Shown piece by piece: positions 30,294-38,776 of a DNA stretch of 64,000 nucleotides. The position numbers and the translations under genes are program-made. Below the pieces are notes generated by a model that did not search any database, was not told the origin of the DNA, and worked only from the letters and a program-made list of their open reading frames with translations. Source of the DNA: Aurantimonas aggregata (GTDB lineage Bacteria > Pseudomonadota > Alphaproteobacteria > Rhizobiales > Rhizobiaceae); assembly GCF_010500835.1 (NCBI RefSeq), contig NZ_JAAAMJ010000010.1, forward strand, positions 89,852-153,851, in the 5' to 3' direction. How positions within the stretch are numbered: the stretch's first letter is position 1; every line of letters begins with the position of its first letter.

Positions 30294-31247
30294 ATGAACA
30301 GTTCGACGGCGGACGGGCGGGTATCCCGCCCGATGCTCGGCATTTTGCTGAAATGCATTTCGGTGGTGGTCTTCGTCGGCATGCAGACGGCGATCAAGAC
30401 GGGCGGCGAGGCGATCCCGGCCGGCGAGATCGTGTTCTTCCGCTCCTTCTTCGCGCTGATCCCGGTGGCGATCTACCTCGCCTGGCTTGGGGACCTCGGC
30501 ACCGCGATGAAGACCGACGACCTGCCCGGCCATGTCGTGCGCGGGCTCGTCGGCGTCACCTCGATGGGCTTCGGCTTCTTCGCCCTGACCCGGCTGCCCT
30601 ATCCGGAGTGGATCACCATCTCCTATGCGGCGCCGCTGCTGACGGTGGTCTTCGCGGCGGTGTTCCTCAAGGAGGTGGTTCGGCTCTATCGCTGGAGCGC
30701 GGCGATCGTCGGGCTGCTCGGCATCGTCGTGGTGACGCTGCCCAGCCTTTCCGTCACCGCGGAGCCGCTGGACGATGCCGAGCTGGTCGGCATCGGCGCC
30801 GCGCTGATCTCCGCGACCGTCGCGGCGATCGCGATGATCCAGATCCGCCGGCTGGTGCGCACCGAGGCGACAGCGACGATCGTCGTCTATTTCTCGCTGA
30901 CCTGCTCGGCGATCGCGGCAGTTTCGGCGCTGATCTTCCCCTGGGTGATGCCGAGCCCGCAGCAGGCGGCGTTCCTGGTCGTGGCAGGGCTCTGCGGCGG
31001 CGTCGGCCAGCTGCTGCTCACCTCCGCCTATCGCTACGCCGACGCCTCGACCGTCGCGCCGTTCGAATACACCTCGATGATCCTCGCCATCGCCATCGGC
31101 TATTTCGTGTTCGGCGAGGCGGTCGGCCTTGCGACCCTCATCGGCGGCGGCATCGTCGTGTCGGCGGGTATCTTCATCATCTGGCGCGAGCACCGGCTGG
31201 GCATCGAGCGCAACCGGGCGAGGGGCGTGTCGCCGCCGGGGGGATGA
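30294..31247 (+). CDS. DMT-superfamily (EamA) transporter
   Basis: A 317-residue inner-membrane protein with ten predicted helices in two EamA repeats (about 13-140 and 155-290). Recognisable repeats end in YFVFGEAVGLATLIGGGIVV (about residue 265). It probably exports a metabolite; the substrate cannot be read from sequence. It lies 62 bp after the molybdenum hydroxylase gene in the same direction. A decayed relative of its C-terminal repeat is present at 33450-33569. Confidence 0.85.
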   Translation: MNSSTADGRVSRPMLGILLKCISVVVFVGMQTAIKTGGEAIPAGEIVFFRSFFALIPVAIYLAWLGDLGTAMKTDDLPGHVVRGLVGVTSMGFGFFALTRLPYPEWITISYAAPLLTVVFAAVFLKEVVRLYRWSAAIVGLLGIVVVTLPSLSVTAEPLDDAELVGIGAALISATVAAIAMIQIRRLVRTEATATIVVYFSLTCSAIAAVSALIFPWVMPSPQQAAFLVVAGLCGGVGQLLLTSAYRYADASTVAPFEYTSMILAIAIGYFVFGEAVGLATLIGGGIVVSAGIFIIWREHRLGIERNRARGVSPPGG

Positions 31248-31276
31248 GGGGCCGCCACATCCGGCCTGTCGCCCGC

Positions 31277-31699
31277 CTAGCGCGTCAGTGCGACGATCGG
31301 ATCGTGCAGCTGTTCGAGCCAGCGGCCGAATTGCGACGGATCGCCGTCGACCCGCATCGCGCCCGAACGCCGGAACCCGTCGAGGGCGGCGTGAAACGCC
31401 GGATCGTCGCTGCGCAGCAGGTTGAGCGTTCGCGCCGCCGCCGCCGTGATCTCGATCGTCACCGCGGCCCGCTCGTTTGGTTGCACGCCGGCCCTGAACG
31501 ACGGCGTGCCCGCTACGATGTCGAAGCGAAGTCCCTGGACGAGGCCGTCGGAGAGTTCGACCCCTTCGGTATAGCGCTCGACCAGCGACAGGCTCAGCGC
31601 CGTCGACAGCGCCGCCCGCGTGGCGGCTTCGCACATCATCGTTCCGACCATCTCGAACCAGGCGGTCGTTCCCTGGCGCAGCCTTGCATCCGAGCCCAT
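31277..31699 (-). CDS. hypothetical protein, possibly SCP2-like
   Basis: A 140-residue soluble protein with a good AAGGAA site before ATG 31699. The pattern of VTIEITAAAARTLNLL, then ALDGFRRSGAMRVDGD and a final amphipathic helix, resembles SCP2 sterol-carrier-like domains, but similarity is weak. It converges on the EamA gene with a 29-bp gap and lies downstream of the quinone oxidoreductase on the same strand. It may be co-transcribed with it. Confidence 0.5.
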   Translation of the reverse strand: MGSDARLRQGTTAWFEMVGTMMCEAATRAALSTALSLSLVERYTEGVELSDGLVQGLRFDIVAGTPSFRAGVQPNERAAVTIEITAAAARTLNLLRSDDPAFHAALDGFRRSGAMRVDGDPSQFGRWLEQLHDPIVALTR

Positions 31700-31762
31700 C
31701 GGACTTCCTTTCCATGACGGGGCCGCCGCTGCTTGAGCGGCGGCCGATGACGCGCGTCCGCG

Positions 31763-32782
31763 CTATCCGACCGTGAGGACGATCTTGCCGCGGATGTACC
31801 CGCCGGCGGCGCGCTCGTGCGCCTTGCGGGCGTCGGCGAGCGGGAAGACGCTGTCGATGGCGACGCGGACGGTGCCGTCGTCGAGCAGGCGCCCGACTTC
31901 CTCCAGCTGCGCGCCGTTCGAGCGAACCTGGGTGGTCGAGACGGTGACCCCCAGCGTTGCTGCCTTGTCGGTACCATCGAAGCCCAGCGGGAACACCGGG
32001 AACAGCGCGCCGCCGCGTTTCAGCGTGCGCAGGAAGCGGCCGGTCGTCGGACCACCGACGGCGTCGAGGACGAGATCCACCCCGTGGACGACATTTTCGG
32101 GCGGTGTCGCCGTGTAGTCGATGAATTCGTCGGCCCCGAGATCGCGCAGGAACGCCGCGTGCTCGCCGGACGCGACCGCGATCACCCGCGCCCCGCGCCA
32201 TTTCGCCAGCTGCACCGCGAAGTGCCCGACGCCGCCGGCGGCGCCGTTGACCAGCACGGTCCGGCCCTCGAGCGGGACCGGTTCGTGCCGGTGCGGCTGC
32301 AGCGGGTTCGGCCCATCGTGCCCCAGCTCGATCAGGAACTGCCAGGCGGTCAGCAGCGACATCGGCGCGGCGGCGGCATGGTCATGGTCGATGCCGGCGG
32401 GCTTGCCGGCGAGCTCCGACGCCGGGACGCCGACGAACTCGGCATAGGCCCGGCTGTCCCCGGCAAGGCCTTCCGGGAAGCGGACCATCGAATAAACCGC
32501 GTCGCCGACGGCGAACGCCGTCACGTCGTCGCCCACCGCCGCGACGACGCCGGAAATATCCGTCCCAAGAATGAGGGGAAACGCCACCTTCGGCTGCCAT
32601 TCGGGCGGCAGCATCCTGTAGCCCTCGCGCAGATACCAGTCCGGCGGGTTGATCCCCACCGCGCGGACGCGGACGAGCACGTCGCCGGCCGCTAGCGCCG
32701 GGACCGGCGCGTCCTCGTAGACCAGCATTTCGGGGCCACCGAAGCCGTGCTGCCGGATCGCCTTCATCATTTCTGTCGCCAT
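31763..32782 (-). CDS. NADP-dependent zinc-less alcohol dehydrogenase/quinone oxidoreductase
   Basis: A 339-residue MDR-superfamily enzyme from ATG 32782 (MATEMMKAIRQHGFGGPEML). It has a GroES-like N-terminal domain (about 30-140) and a Rossmann domain with VLVNGAAGGVGHFAVQLAKW (about 175). Zinc-binding cysteines are lacking, as in NADPH:quinone reductases. It is divergent from a TetR-type gene, with a repeat-bearing 89-bp promoter region between them, so it is very likely that regulator's target. Confidence 0.87.
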   Translation of the reverse strand: MATEMMKAIRQHGFGGPEMLVYEDAPVPALAAGDVLVRVRAVGINPPDWYLREGYRMLPPEWQPKVAFPLILGTDISGVVAAVGDDVTAFAVGDAVYSMVRFPEGLAGDSRAYAEFVGVPASELAGKPAGIDHDHAAAAPMSLLTAWQFLIELGHDGPNPLQPHRHEPVPLEGRTVLVNGAAGGVGHFAVQLAKWRGARVIAVASGEHAAFLRDLGADEFIDYTATPPENVVHGVDLVLDAVGGPTTGRFLRTLKRGGALFPVFPLGFDGTDKAATLGVTVSTTQVRSNGAQLEEVGRLLDDGTVRVAIDSVFPLADARKAHERAAGGYIRGKIVLTVG

Positions 32783-32817
32783 CGCTTCCACCTTGCCGGG
32801 AATTGCTCTATCGCATG

Positions 32818-32847
32818 AGCGGAGCAGTGATCCGTATAAGCGGAGCA
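32818..32847. promoter_or_regulatory. direct-repeat operator between oxidoreductase and TetR genes
   Basis: AGCGGAGCA occurs at 32818-32826 and again at 32839-32847, exactly 21 bp (two helical turns) apart, each followed by a GA(T/C)CCG-like tail. It sits in the divergent intergenic region. It is a good candidate for TetR binding. Confidence 0.5.
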
Positions 32848-32871
32848 CCGACCCGTTTGTCAAGGGAAACC

Positions 32872-33420
32872 ATGCGCGCCGACGCGAGGAAGAATTACGA
32901 TCACCTGCTCGCCGTGGCGCGCACGGTGATCGCCGAGCAGGGCGCCGAGGCGTCCCTGCGCGATATCGCCCGCCAGGCGGGGGTCGGGCTCGGCACGCTC
33001 TACCGGCATTTTCCGCGGCGCGAGGCACTGCTCGACGCGCTGCTGCGCGCGAGCTTCGATGAACTCACGCGACGGGCGGGGGATCTGGAAGGCTCGGCCG
33101 CGCCCGGGCAGGCGCTGACCGTGTGGCTGCGGGAAGCCGTCGCCGTCGCGCATGTCTACAGCGGCGCGATCGAGTCGATGGTCGCGGCGATCGCCGACCC
33201 GGAATCGGCGCTGCACGCCTCCTGCCACGCCATGCGCGCGGCGGGCGCCCATCTCCTGGCGCGCGCCCAGGCCACGGGCGAGGCCCGCGCCGATCTCGAC
33301 GGCACCGACCTCTTCGCGCTGCTCGGCGCACTCGCCTGGCTGCGCGATCAACCCTCGCTGGCGCCCCGCGCGGACCATCTCTTCGATGTCATCGCCGGTG
33401 CCATCCTGGTGAGGGTGTGA
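32872..33420 (+). CDS. TetR-family transcriptional regulator
   Basis: A 182-residue repressor from ATG 32872 (MRADARKNYDHLLAVARTVI). The N-terminal helix-turn-helix (SLRDIARQAGVGLGTLYRHF, about 29-48) is canonical and the C-terminal domain is helical (ligand and dimer part). It probably represses itself and the divergent quinone oxidoreductase through the AGCGGAGCA repeats. The likely signal is an electrophile or quinone, inferred from the target. Confidence 0.88.
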   Translation: MRADARKNYDHLLAVARTVIAEQGAEASLRDIARQAGVGLGTLYRHFPRREALLDALLRASFDELTRRAGDLEGSAAPGQALTVWLREAVAVAHVYSGAIESMVAAIADPESALHASCHAMRAAGAHLLARAQATGEARADLDGTDLFALLGALAWLRDQPSLAPRADHLFDVIAGAILVRV

Positions 33421-33449
33421 CCGCCGGCGGCCTGTCGCTGCGCCGAGGC

Positions 33450-33569
33450 TCCACCGTCGCGCCGTTCGAACGCGCGGCGATGATCCTCCCCACCGGCTAT
33501 GTCCTGTTCGGCGAGGCGCTGGGCCTCGAAACCCTGATCGGGGGCGGCATCGCCGTCTCGGCCGGCATC
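33450..33569 (+). pseudogene. remnant of an EamA/DMT transporter C-terminal repeat
   Basis: Translated in the frame of base 33450 the segment reads STVAPFERAAMIL..GYVLFGEALGLETLIGGG. This aligns closely with STVAPFEYTSMILAIAIGYFVFGEAVGLATLIGGG of the intact EamA gene (31046-31172), with a small internal deletion. There is no start codon or upstream transporter sequence and the frame is entered only from an unrelated frame of the TetR gene. It is a gene fragment, similar to but not a recent copy of the intact gene. Confidence 0.75.
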
Positions 33570-33588
33570 ACGCCTGAACGCAGACAGC

Positions 33589-33619
33589 AAAACGGGAGCG
33601 GCGTCGCCACCGCTCCCGT
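33589..33619 (-). terminator. intrinsic terminator of the csbD gene
   Basis: On the minus strand ACGGGAGCGG (complement of 33610-33619) pairs with CCGCTCCCGT (complement of 33592-33601) around an 8-base loop and is followed by a TTTT run. It lies 21 bp after the csbD stop codon. Confidence 0.7.
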
Positions 33620-33640
33620 CTCGCAATCAGCACCGCAGGA

Positions 33641-33820
33641 TCAGCTGAACTGATCTTTCACCGCGTCCTTGGCCTTGCCGATGTTCTTCTCGGTCTTGCC
33701 TTCGACGCGATCGCCGGTGCCTTCGGCTTCCATGCGATCGTTGCCGGTCAGCTTGCCGGCTTTTTCCTTGATCGAGCCGCCAATTTCCTTGGCTTTGCCG
33801 TCGGTCTGTTCGTTGCTCAT
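33641..33820 (-). CDS. CsbD-family stress protein
   Basis: A 59-residue hydrophilic protein from ATG 33820, with a GAGGAGAAAA ribosome site. The repeats KAKEIGGSIKEKAGKLTGND and the helix ending KNIGKAKDAVKDQ are the CsbD pattern. CsbD proteins are abundant, small general-stress proteins of unknown molecular activity. It stands alone between the TetR region and a DUF21 gene, with its own terminator. Confidence 0.88.
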   Translation of the reverse strand: MSNEQTDGKAKEIGGSIKEKAGKLTGNDRMEAEGTGDRVEGKTEKNIGKAKDAVKDQFS

Positions 33821-34031
33821 CGTTTTCTCCTCTCGGGCTGGATGCCCGGATCGTCCCATGGCCAACGAGAGCTGCCCGTGATCGTTCCGAGAAAGGCCAG
33901 GCTGGAAGGAGCGGCCGCAGGCCACGGGATCGTCGACATTTCCGTTACGGCGATGTTTCGGCGGATGCCGCCCGCCATCGCGCCGGCCCGCAAGCCCGAC
34001 GCCGATCCTCCGGCTGGCCATGATCGGCGGA

Positions 34032-35093
34032 TCATGTTCCCCCGACCGCAGCGCGGGTGCCGGGCGCTGCCTCGGCCGCGAGGCCCTTCTTTTCACCCAT
34101 GCCGCTTAGCAGGCATCGCAGGACGTCCGACCCGGTGATCATGCGCTTTTCCTCCGGCGACCAGAGGAGAATGACCGTCTCGTCATGCCCGGCCTCCTGG
34201 CCGCGGCGCAGGGCAAGGATGCCAAGGGCGGTATCGAGCGTGTCGGTCGGCCGGGTGACGACTGCCGGACGATGACAATAGGCGCGGGGAGAGGCCTGGT
34301 CGCCCAGCACCAGGACGTCGCGCAGGAAAGCGGACGCGTTCATCAGAAGGCGCGGCAGACCTTCGTCATCCGTGAGGACGATCCACTTCTTGCGGGAGGC
34401 CGCCAGCCTGGCGACGAAGGGATCATCCTGCGCGCCGCCGATGGCGGGAAACACCGGGTCGGCTCCCTCGAAGGGCAACCGCATGACGCTGTCGGGATCG
34501 AGCGGTTTGCCCTGGTCCCGGACGACGAGGTCGTCGAGCGCCAGGAAGTTGGTGGCGCCGATCGCCTCTATCCGACCCACCTCGCTTTCATCGTTCACGG
34601 CATGATAGCGCAGGATGTTGTGCAGCTCGCGTTCGCGGAACCAGGGCACGGTCTCGGTGCCCACCCATGCGTCGAGAAGTAGTGCGGTGGGCTTTGCGAG
34701 TGGCCACAGGATGATGCGGTAGAACCGCAGGACCGGGGCGAAGAAGGCGACGGCCCGCAAAGCATGGCGGGAAAAATAGGCCTGCGGCACGATCTCGCCC
34801 AACGCCGTGATGACGACGGTGGAAAACAGGAAGGCCAGCAAGCCGGTCATCACCGAATCCGCCAGCATGGTCAGCAGCACGTTGATGGCGACATTGCCCA
34901 TCAGGATGGTGACGAGCGTGAAATTCGCGTCCCGCCGGAATTCGAGGGCGCTGGACGCGCTCTTGTCCCCCGCCGCAGCCGCCGCCTCCAGCCGAAGGCG
35001 GCTGAGGCTGAACACGGCGATGTTGGAACCGGAGAACAAGGCCGACTGCGAGATGCAGACGGCTATCCCTATCCAGATGAGTATGTCGTCCAT
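34032..35093 (-). CDS. CNNM/DUF21 transmembrane-domain protein
   Basis: A 353-residue membrane protein from ATG 35093, preceded by AGGAGATTCC. The N-terminal DUF21 domain with four helices (about 4-165) has the family cues (QSALFSGSNIAVFSLSRLRL and NVAINVLLTMLAD). A cytoplasmic region with two weak CBS-like segments follows (about 195-340). Members are linked to magnesium or cobalt transport or efflux. No CorC_HlyC domain is visible at the C-terminus. Confidence 0.8.
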   Translation of the reverse strand: MDDILIWIGIAVCISQSALFSGSNIAVFSLSRLRLEAAAAAGDKSASSALEFRRDANFTLVTILMGNVAINVLLTMLADSVMTGLLAFLFSTVVITALGEIVPQAYFSRHALRAVAFFAPVLRFYRIILWPLAKPTALLLDAWVGTETVPWFRERELHNILRYHAVNDESEVGRIEAIGATNFLALDDLVVRDQGKPLDPDSVMRLPFEGADPVFPAIGGAQDDPFVARLAASRKKWIVLTDDEGLPRLLMNASAFLRDVLVLGDQASPRAYCHRPAVVTRPTDTLDTALGILALRRGQEAGHDETVILLWSPEEKRMITGSDVLRCLLSGMGEKKGLAAEAAPGTRAAVGGT

Positions 35094-35426
35094 GGAATCT
35101 CCTGTGCCTTCAGGGCGCAATGGGCTGGTGTCGGCTGCAGTTCCGGCGCAGGCGACGAGGGAATGGCTGAGGACCCTGGGATGGTGGCCGTCGAGGGGTC
35201 GTGAGCTGGGAATTCGCAACTAACGCCAAGGCGGTATCGCAGACCTCCTCCCGATGATCGGGTCGCGGCTATGGATCACGAATTATTGAGCGAAGGCATC
35301 AGCTTCGCAAAAGTTGCGCCGGGCTAGTTTCGCGTGTCGCGAGGCCGCTCCGGCTCGAAGCCGCGGCTCGACCAGCCGTTCGACACGCCGTCTCGCCAGC
35401 TTCATTTTCCTCCGATTGGACCCGCC
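35094..35426. other. intergenic region without a recognised gene
   Basis: 333 bp between the divergent DUF21 and PRC-barrel genes, presumably holding both promoters. No RNA gene, repeat or clear operator was recognised. Confidence 0.5.
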
Positions 35427-36161
35427 ATGAGATCCCAGATCCTCCTCTCCCTCGCTCTTCTCGGCGGGCTCGGAACAGCTTCGGCCCTGGCCGAGTGCAA
35501 CCTTGCCGATTCCGGGCTGGAGGAGGCGATCATCCAGAAGCCGGAGCTGCGCGGGCCGGAAGGGCGCCACATGGTGCGCGACCTCCGCCACTTGCGCGAT
35601 ACGGCCTTCATCCTCTGGTCCTACGGCCGCACCGACGACTGCGCGCGGGTCATGGGCAACATCCGCGAGCTCGTCTCCGAGCCGTCGATGGCCAGCATGG
35701 GCGGCAACGACGAGGACGAGGCGGACCAGCAGTTCGCCGCCCGCGAGCCCATGGTCCGGCGCGGCGCGACGGAAGGCCATCGCGACGACGTCGGCGCGAC
35801 GCCGCTCGTCGCCATCGCCGAGCTGTCGCCGGGGCTGCGGGCCAACGAGTTCATCGGCTCGGAAGTGCGCAGCTCCGACGACCGGATCATCGGCGAGGTG
35901 AGGAACGTCGTCTTCGAGACCAAGGACCACGACGGCTACGCGGTCATCGCCTCCGGCGGCTTCTTCATCCCCGGCACCGACAGCATCATCGCGCCGATCC
36001 GGTTCCTCAAGGTCTCGCAGGAACGCGACGTGTTCTTCCTGCCGATGCCCGAGACCGAGGTGAAGACCATCCCGCTGATGCCCGACCAGGACTACACCTG
36101 GCTGTCGAACACCGACTGGCGCAGCCGCAACGACGCGCTGTTCGAGAAGCCGTGGCACTAG
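35427..36161 (+). CDS. exported PRC-barrel domain protein
   Basis: A 244-residue protein from ATG 35427 with a signal peptide (residues 1-21, cleavage after ALA). After a helical region with two Cys comes a PRC-barrel domain (about 140-215; NEFIGSEVRSSDDRIIGEVR then SIIAPIRFLKVSQ). PRC-barrel proteins act in RNA metabolism or at the envelope; export suggests the latter. It lies 191 bp upstream of phoX in the same direction. Confidence 0.8.
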   Translation: MRSQILLSLALLGGLGTASALAECNLADSGLEEAIIQKPELRGPEGRHMVRDLRHLRDTAFILWSYGRTDDCARVMGNIRELVSEPSMASMGGNDEDEADQQFAAREPMVRRGATEGHRDDVGATPLVAIAELSPGLRANEFIGSEVRSSDDRIIGEVRNVVFETKDHDGYAVIASGGFFIPGTDSIIAPIRFLKVSQERDVFFLPMPETEVKTIPLMPDQDYTWLSNTDWRSRNDALFEKPWH

Positions 36162-36246
36162 GCGGGAGCTGGGCCTTACAGAGGCGCGCCCCTGTCAGGC
36201 CTGCTGGCCCCTGTCGGCAGGATGACCCGCCGGCAAAGGCCGCAGA

Positions 36247-36264
36247 CCGTCATCCATCTGTGAC
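36247..36264 (+). promoter_or_regulatory. candidate Pho box upstream of phoX
   Basis: CCGTCATCCATCTGTGAC resembles the PhoB consensus of two CTGTCAT-type half-sites 11 bp apart. A TACCTC hexamer follows 10 bp later, where a -10 box would be expected. The site is 88 bp before the phoX start. Confidence 0.5.
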
Positions 36265-36352
36265 CTTCCCCGGCTACCTCAGTCTGGAACCATTCCAGTC
36301 CGGCGCTCGGCGCCGCGAGGGTTCGCAATCTCTTCTGCGACAGGGGTCACCG

Positions 36353-38344
36353 ATGAACGAACACACGACAGACCGCAAAGTCTTCCGTACCAGCCAGCTC
36401 GAGCTGGCGGACGGCGAGGGCACCAACAAGACCGACAACCGCACGATGGGCGAGATCATCGCCGCCCGCTTCTCGCGCCGCGACTTCCTGCGCGGCGCGA
36501 TGGCAGCGACGGCGATCACGGCGACTGTCAGCCCGATGGCGCTGATGGCGGCCGGCGAAGCCAAGGCGCAGGGCGCCGCCGGCACCCGCTTCGACTTCAC
36601 CGAGGTCGAGGCCGGCGTCGATGCGACGCACCACGTCGCCGAAGGCTATGACGCCGACGTTCTCATCCGCTGGGGCGACGCGATCTTCCCGGACTCGCCG
36701 GCCTTCGACCCGAACGCGCAGACCGCCGAGAGCCAGGCCCGCCAGTTCGGTTACAACAACGACTATGTCGGCTTCGTGCCGCTGGAAGACGGCTCGTCCG
36801 AACATGGCCTCCTCGTCGTCAATCACGAATACACCAACGAACATCTGATGTTCCCGGGCATCGTCACGATCGCCGACGGCGAGCCCCAGATCGCACCGGC
36901 CGACCGCAACCGGGTCGATACCGAGATGGCGGCGCACGGCATGACGGTGGTCGAGATCCGCAAGGATGCGGGCAAGTGGCAGGTGGTTCTCGACGGCGCC
37001 AACAACCGCCGCATCACGGTCGAAACCGAGATGGCGATGACGGGTCCGGCGGCCGGGCACGATCGCCTGAAGACCAGTGCCGACGCCACGGGCAGCAAGG
37101 TGCTCGGCACGATCAACAACTGCGCCGGCGGCACGACGCCCTGGGGCACGGTGGTGTCGGGCGAGGAAAACTTCCACGGCTACTTCATCGGCGCGGTAGC
37201 CGCTGATCACGCCGAGGCAGGCAATCACGACCGCTACGGCGTGCCGGGCGAATCCTATGAATGGGGCAATTTCCACGACCGCTTCGACGTGTCGAAGGAG
37301 CCGAACGAGCCGAACCGCTTCGGATGGATGGTCGAGGTCGACCCGATGGACCCGAACTCGGTACCGAAGAAGCGCACGGCGCTCGGCCGCATGAAGCACG
37401 AGGGCGCCGAGTCGATCGTCAACAGCGACGGTCGCGTGGTGTTCTACATGGGCGACGACGAGCGCTTCGAATATGTCTACAAGTTCGTCACCGCCGGCAC
37501 CTTCAACGAGACCGACCGGGCCGCGAACATGGACCTGCTCGACGAGGGCACGCTCTATGTCGCGCGCTTCGAAGAGGACGGCACGGTGGCATGGCTGCCG
37601 ATGGTCCACGGCGAAGGCCCGCTGACCGCCGAGAACGGCTTCGAGAGCCAGGCTGACGTGCTGATCGAGACACGCCGCGCCGCCGACCTTCTCGAGGCCA
37701 CCAAGATGGACCGGCCGGAAGACATCGAGCCGAACGGCACCAATGGCCGCGTCTACGTCATGCTGACCAACAACACCAAGCGCGAGGAGGCCGATGCGGC
37801 CAACCCGCGCGTCGACAACAAGTTTGGCCACATCGTCGAGATCGCCGAAGAAGGCGGCGATTTCGCCGCCACCACCGGAACCTGGGAAATCCTGGTGAAG
37901 TGCGGTGACCCGTCCGTCGCCGAAGTCGGCGCGACGTTCTCGACCGAGACCACCAAGAACGGCTGGTTCGGCATGCCCGACAACTGCGCCGTCGACGCCG
38001 ACGGCCGGCTCTGGGTCTCGACCGACGGCAATTCGCCGAAGGCGACCGGGCGTACCGACGGCCTCTGGGCGGTCGACACGGACGGCGAGGCGCGCGGCAC
38101 CTCGAAGCTGTTCTTCCGCGTGCCGGTCGGCGCCGAGATGTGCGGCCCGCTGTTCCTGCCGGACATGCAGACCGCCTTCCTCGCGGTGCAGCATCCGGGC
38201 GACGGCGGCGACGACTGGGAAGGCTTCGGCCGGCCGTCCTACTACGAGGATCCGTCGACCCGCTGGCCCGATTTCGACGACGCCCTGCCGGTGCGCCCGT
38301 CCGTGGTGGCCATCACCAAGCAGGGCGGCGGTCGCATCGCCTGA
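36353..38344 (+). CDS. phoX: PhoX-type Tat-exported alkaline phosphatase (DUF839)
   Basis: A 663-residue protein with a twin-arginine signal (SRRDFLRG, about 43-50, then a hydrophobic stretch ending AKAQG) and a long N-terminal leader typical of PhoX. The mature enzyme is the calcium/iron-dependent beta-propeller phosphatase family (SGEENFHGYF, FGWMVEVDPMDPNS, GRMKHEGAESIV, YVMLTNNTKR). It releases phosphate from organic esters in the periplasm. The candidate Pho box upstream suggests phosphate-starvation control. Confidence 0.9.
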   Translation: MNEHTTDRKVFRTSQLELADGEGTNKTDNRTMGEIIAARFSRRDFLRGAMAATAITATVSPMALMAAGEAKAQGAAGTRFDFTEVEAGVDATHHVAEGYDADVLIRWGDAIFPDSPAFDPNAQTAESQARQFGYNNDYVGFVPLEDGSSEHGLLVVNHEYTNEHLMFPGIVTIADGEPQIAPADRNRVDTEMAAHGMTVVEIRKDAGKWQVVLDGANNRRITVETEMAMTGPAAGHDRLKTSADATGSKVLGTINNCAGGTTPWGTVVSGEENFHGYFIGAVAADHAEAGNHDRYGVPGESYEWGNFHDRFDVSKEPNEPNRFGWMVEVDPMDPNSVPKKRTALGRMKHEGAESIVNSDGRVVFYMGDDERFEYVYKFVTAGTFNETDRAANMDLLDEGTLYVARFEEDGTVAWLPMVHGEGPLTAENGFESQADVLIETRRAADLLEATKMDRPEDIEPNGTNGRVYVMLTNNTKREEADAANPRVDNKFGHIVEIAEEGGDFAATTGTWEILVKCGDPSVAEVGATFSTETTKNGWFGMPDNCAVDADGRLWVSTDGNSPKATGRTDGLWAVDTDGEARGTSKLFFRVPVGAEMCGPLFLPDMQTAFLAVQHPGDGGDDWEGFGRPSYYEDPSTRWPDFDDALPVRPSVVAITKQGGGRIA

Positions 38345-38367
38345 CGCTCGTCGCTACAGTGAACAGA

Positions 38368-38398
38368 AAGGGGCGGTCCTTGTCGGGCCGCCCTTTTT
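38368..38398 (+). terminator. intrinsic terminator of phoX
   Basis: GGGCGG (38371-38376) pairs with CCGCCC (38388-38393), extended by flanking A-T pairs, and is followed by TTTTT (38394-38398). It lies 27 bp after the phoX stop. Confidence 0.8.
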
Positions 38399-38776
38399 CG
38401 TTCGGCGGCGCGATGGCCATGGCGGCCATTGCAGGCCTTGCTAGGGTATGGGACAGCCCGGCGATCGAGGCGGTCGGCCAGCATCCGGGCGTTGTCGCGC
38501 CACATGCCCGGCGGTCGCCGGTTCCGGGGGAGCGGTGCGATTGACGAAGGCACGCCGGTTAAGCGACGCATTCGGCCTGTCAGAACCCGCATTCTCGCCC
38601 TGTTGATTTCATCGCTGCGTTGGACCGCTTCGCCTTCCACGCGACGGCATGGCCGATGACGAGAAGGGCATCGGCGATCGGTACCGGAAGCGCCAACGGG
38701 ACGATGCTCCGCCTTGGGACGATGGCCTTCGCGATGCGGGTCTTGATGGCCCGTTGGGCGGCATCAGCCCTGCGGC
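38399..38776. other. intergenic region without a recognised gene
   Basis: 378 bp between the phoX terminator and the end of the convergent phnE gene. Open frames here are short and lack family resemblance or ribosome sites. No repeat or RNA gene was recognised. Confidence 0.5.

Noticed and set aside
33123..33653. A 176-codon plus-strand frame overlapping the TetR gene
   Set aside because: Its first part is an out-of-frame reading of the TetR gene; only the 33450-33569 stretch has real protein similarity, as a transporter remnant.
36185..36230. CTGTCAGG and CTGTCGG motifs considered as additional Pho half-sites before phoX
   Set aside because: They are 20 bp apart and do not fit the 11-bp half-site spacing; the site at 36247-36264 fits better.
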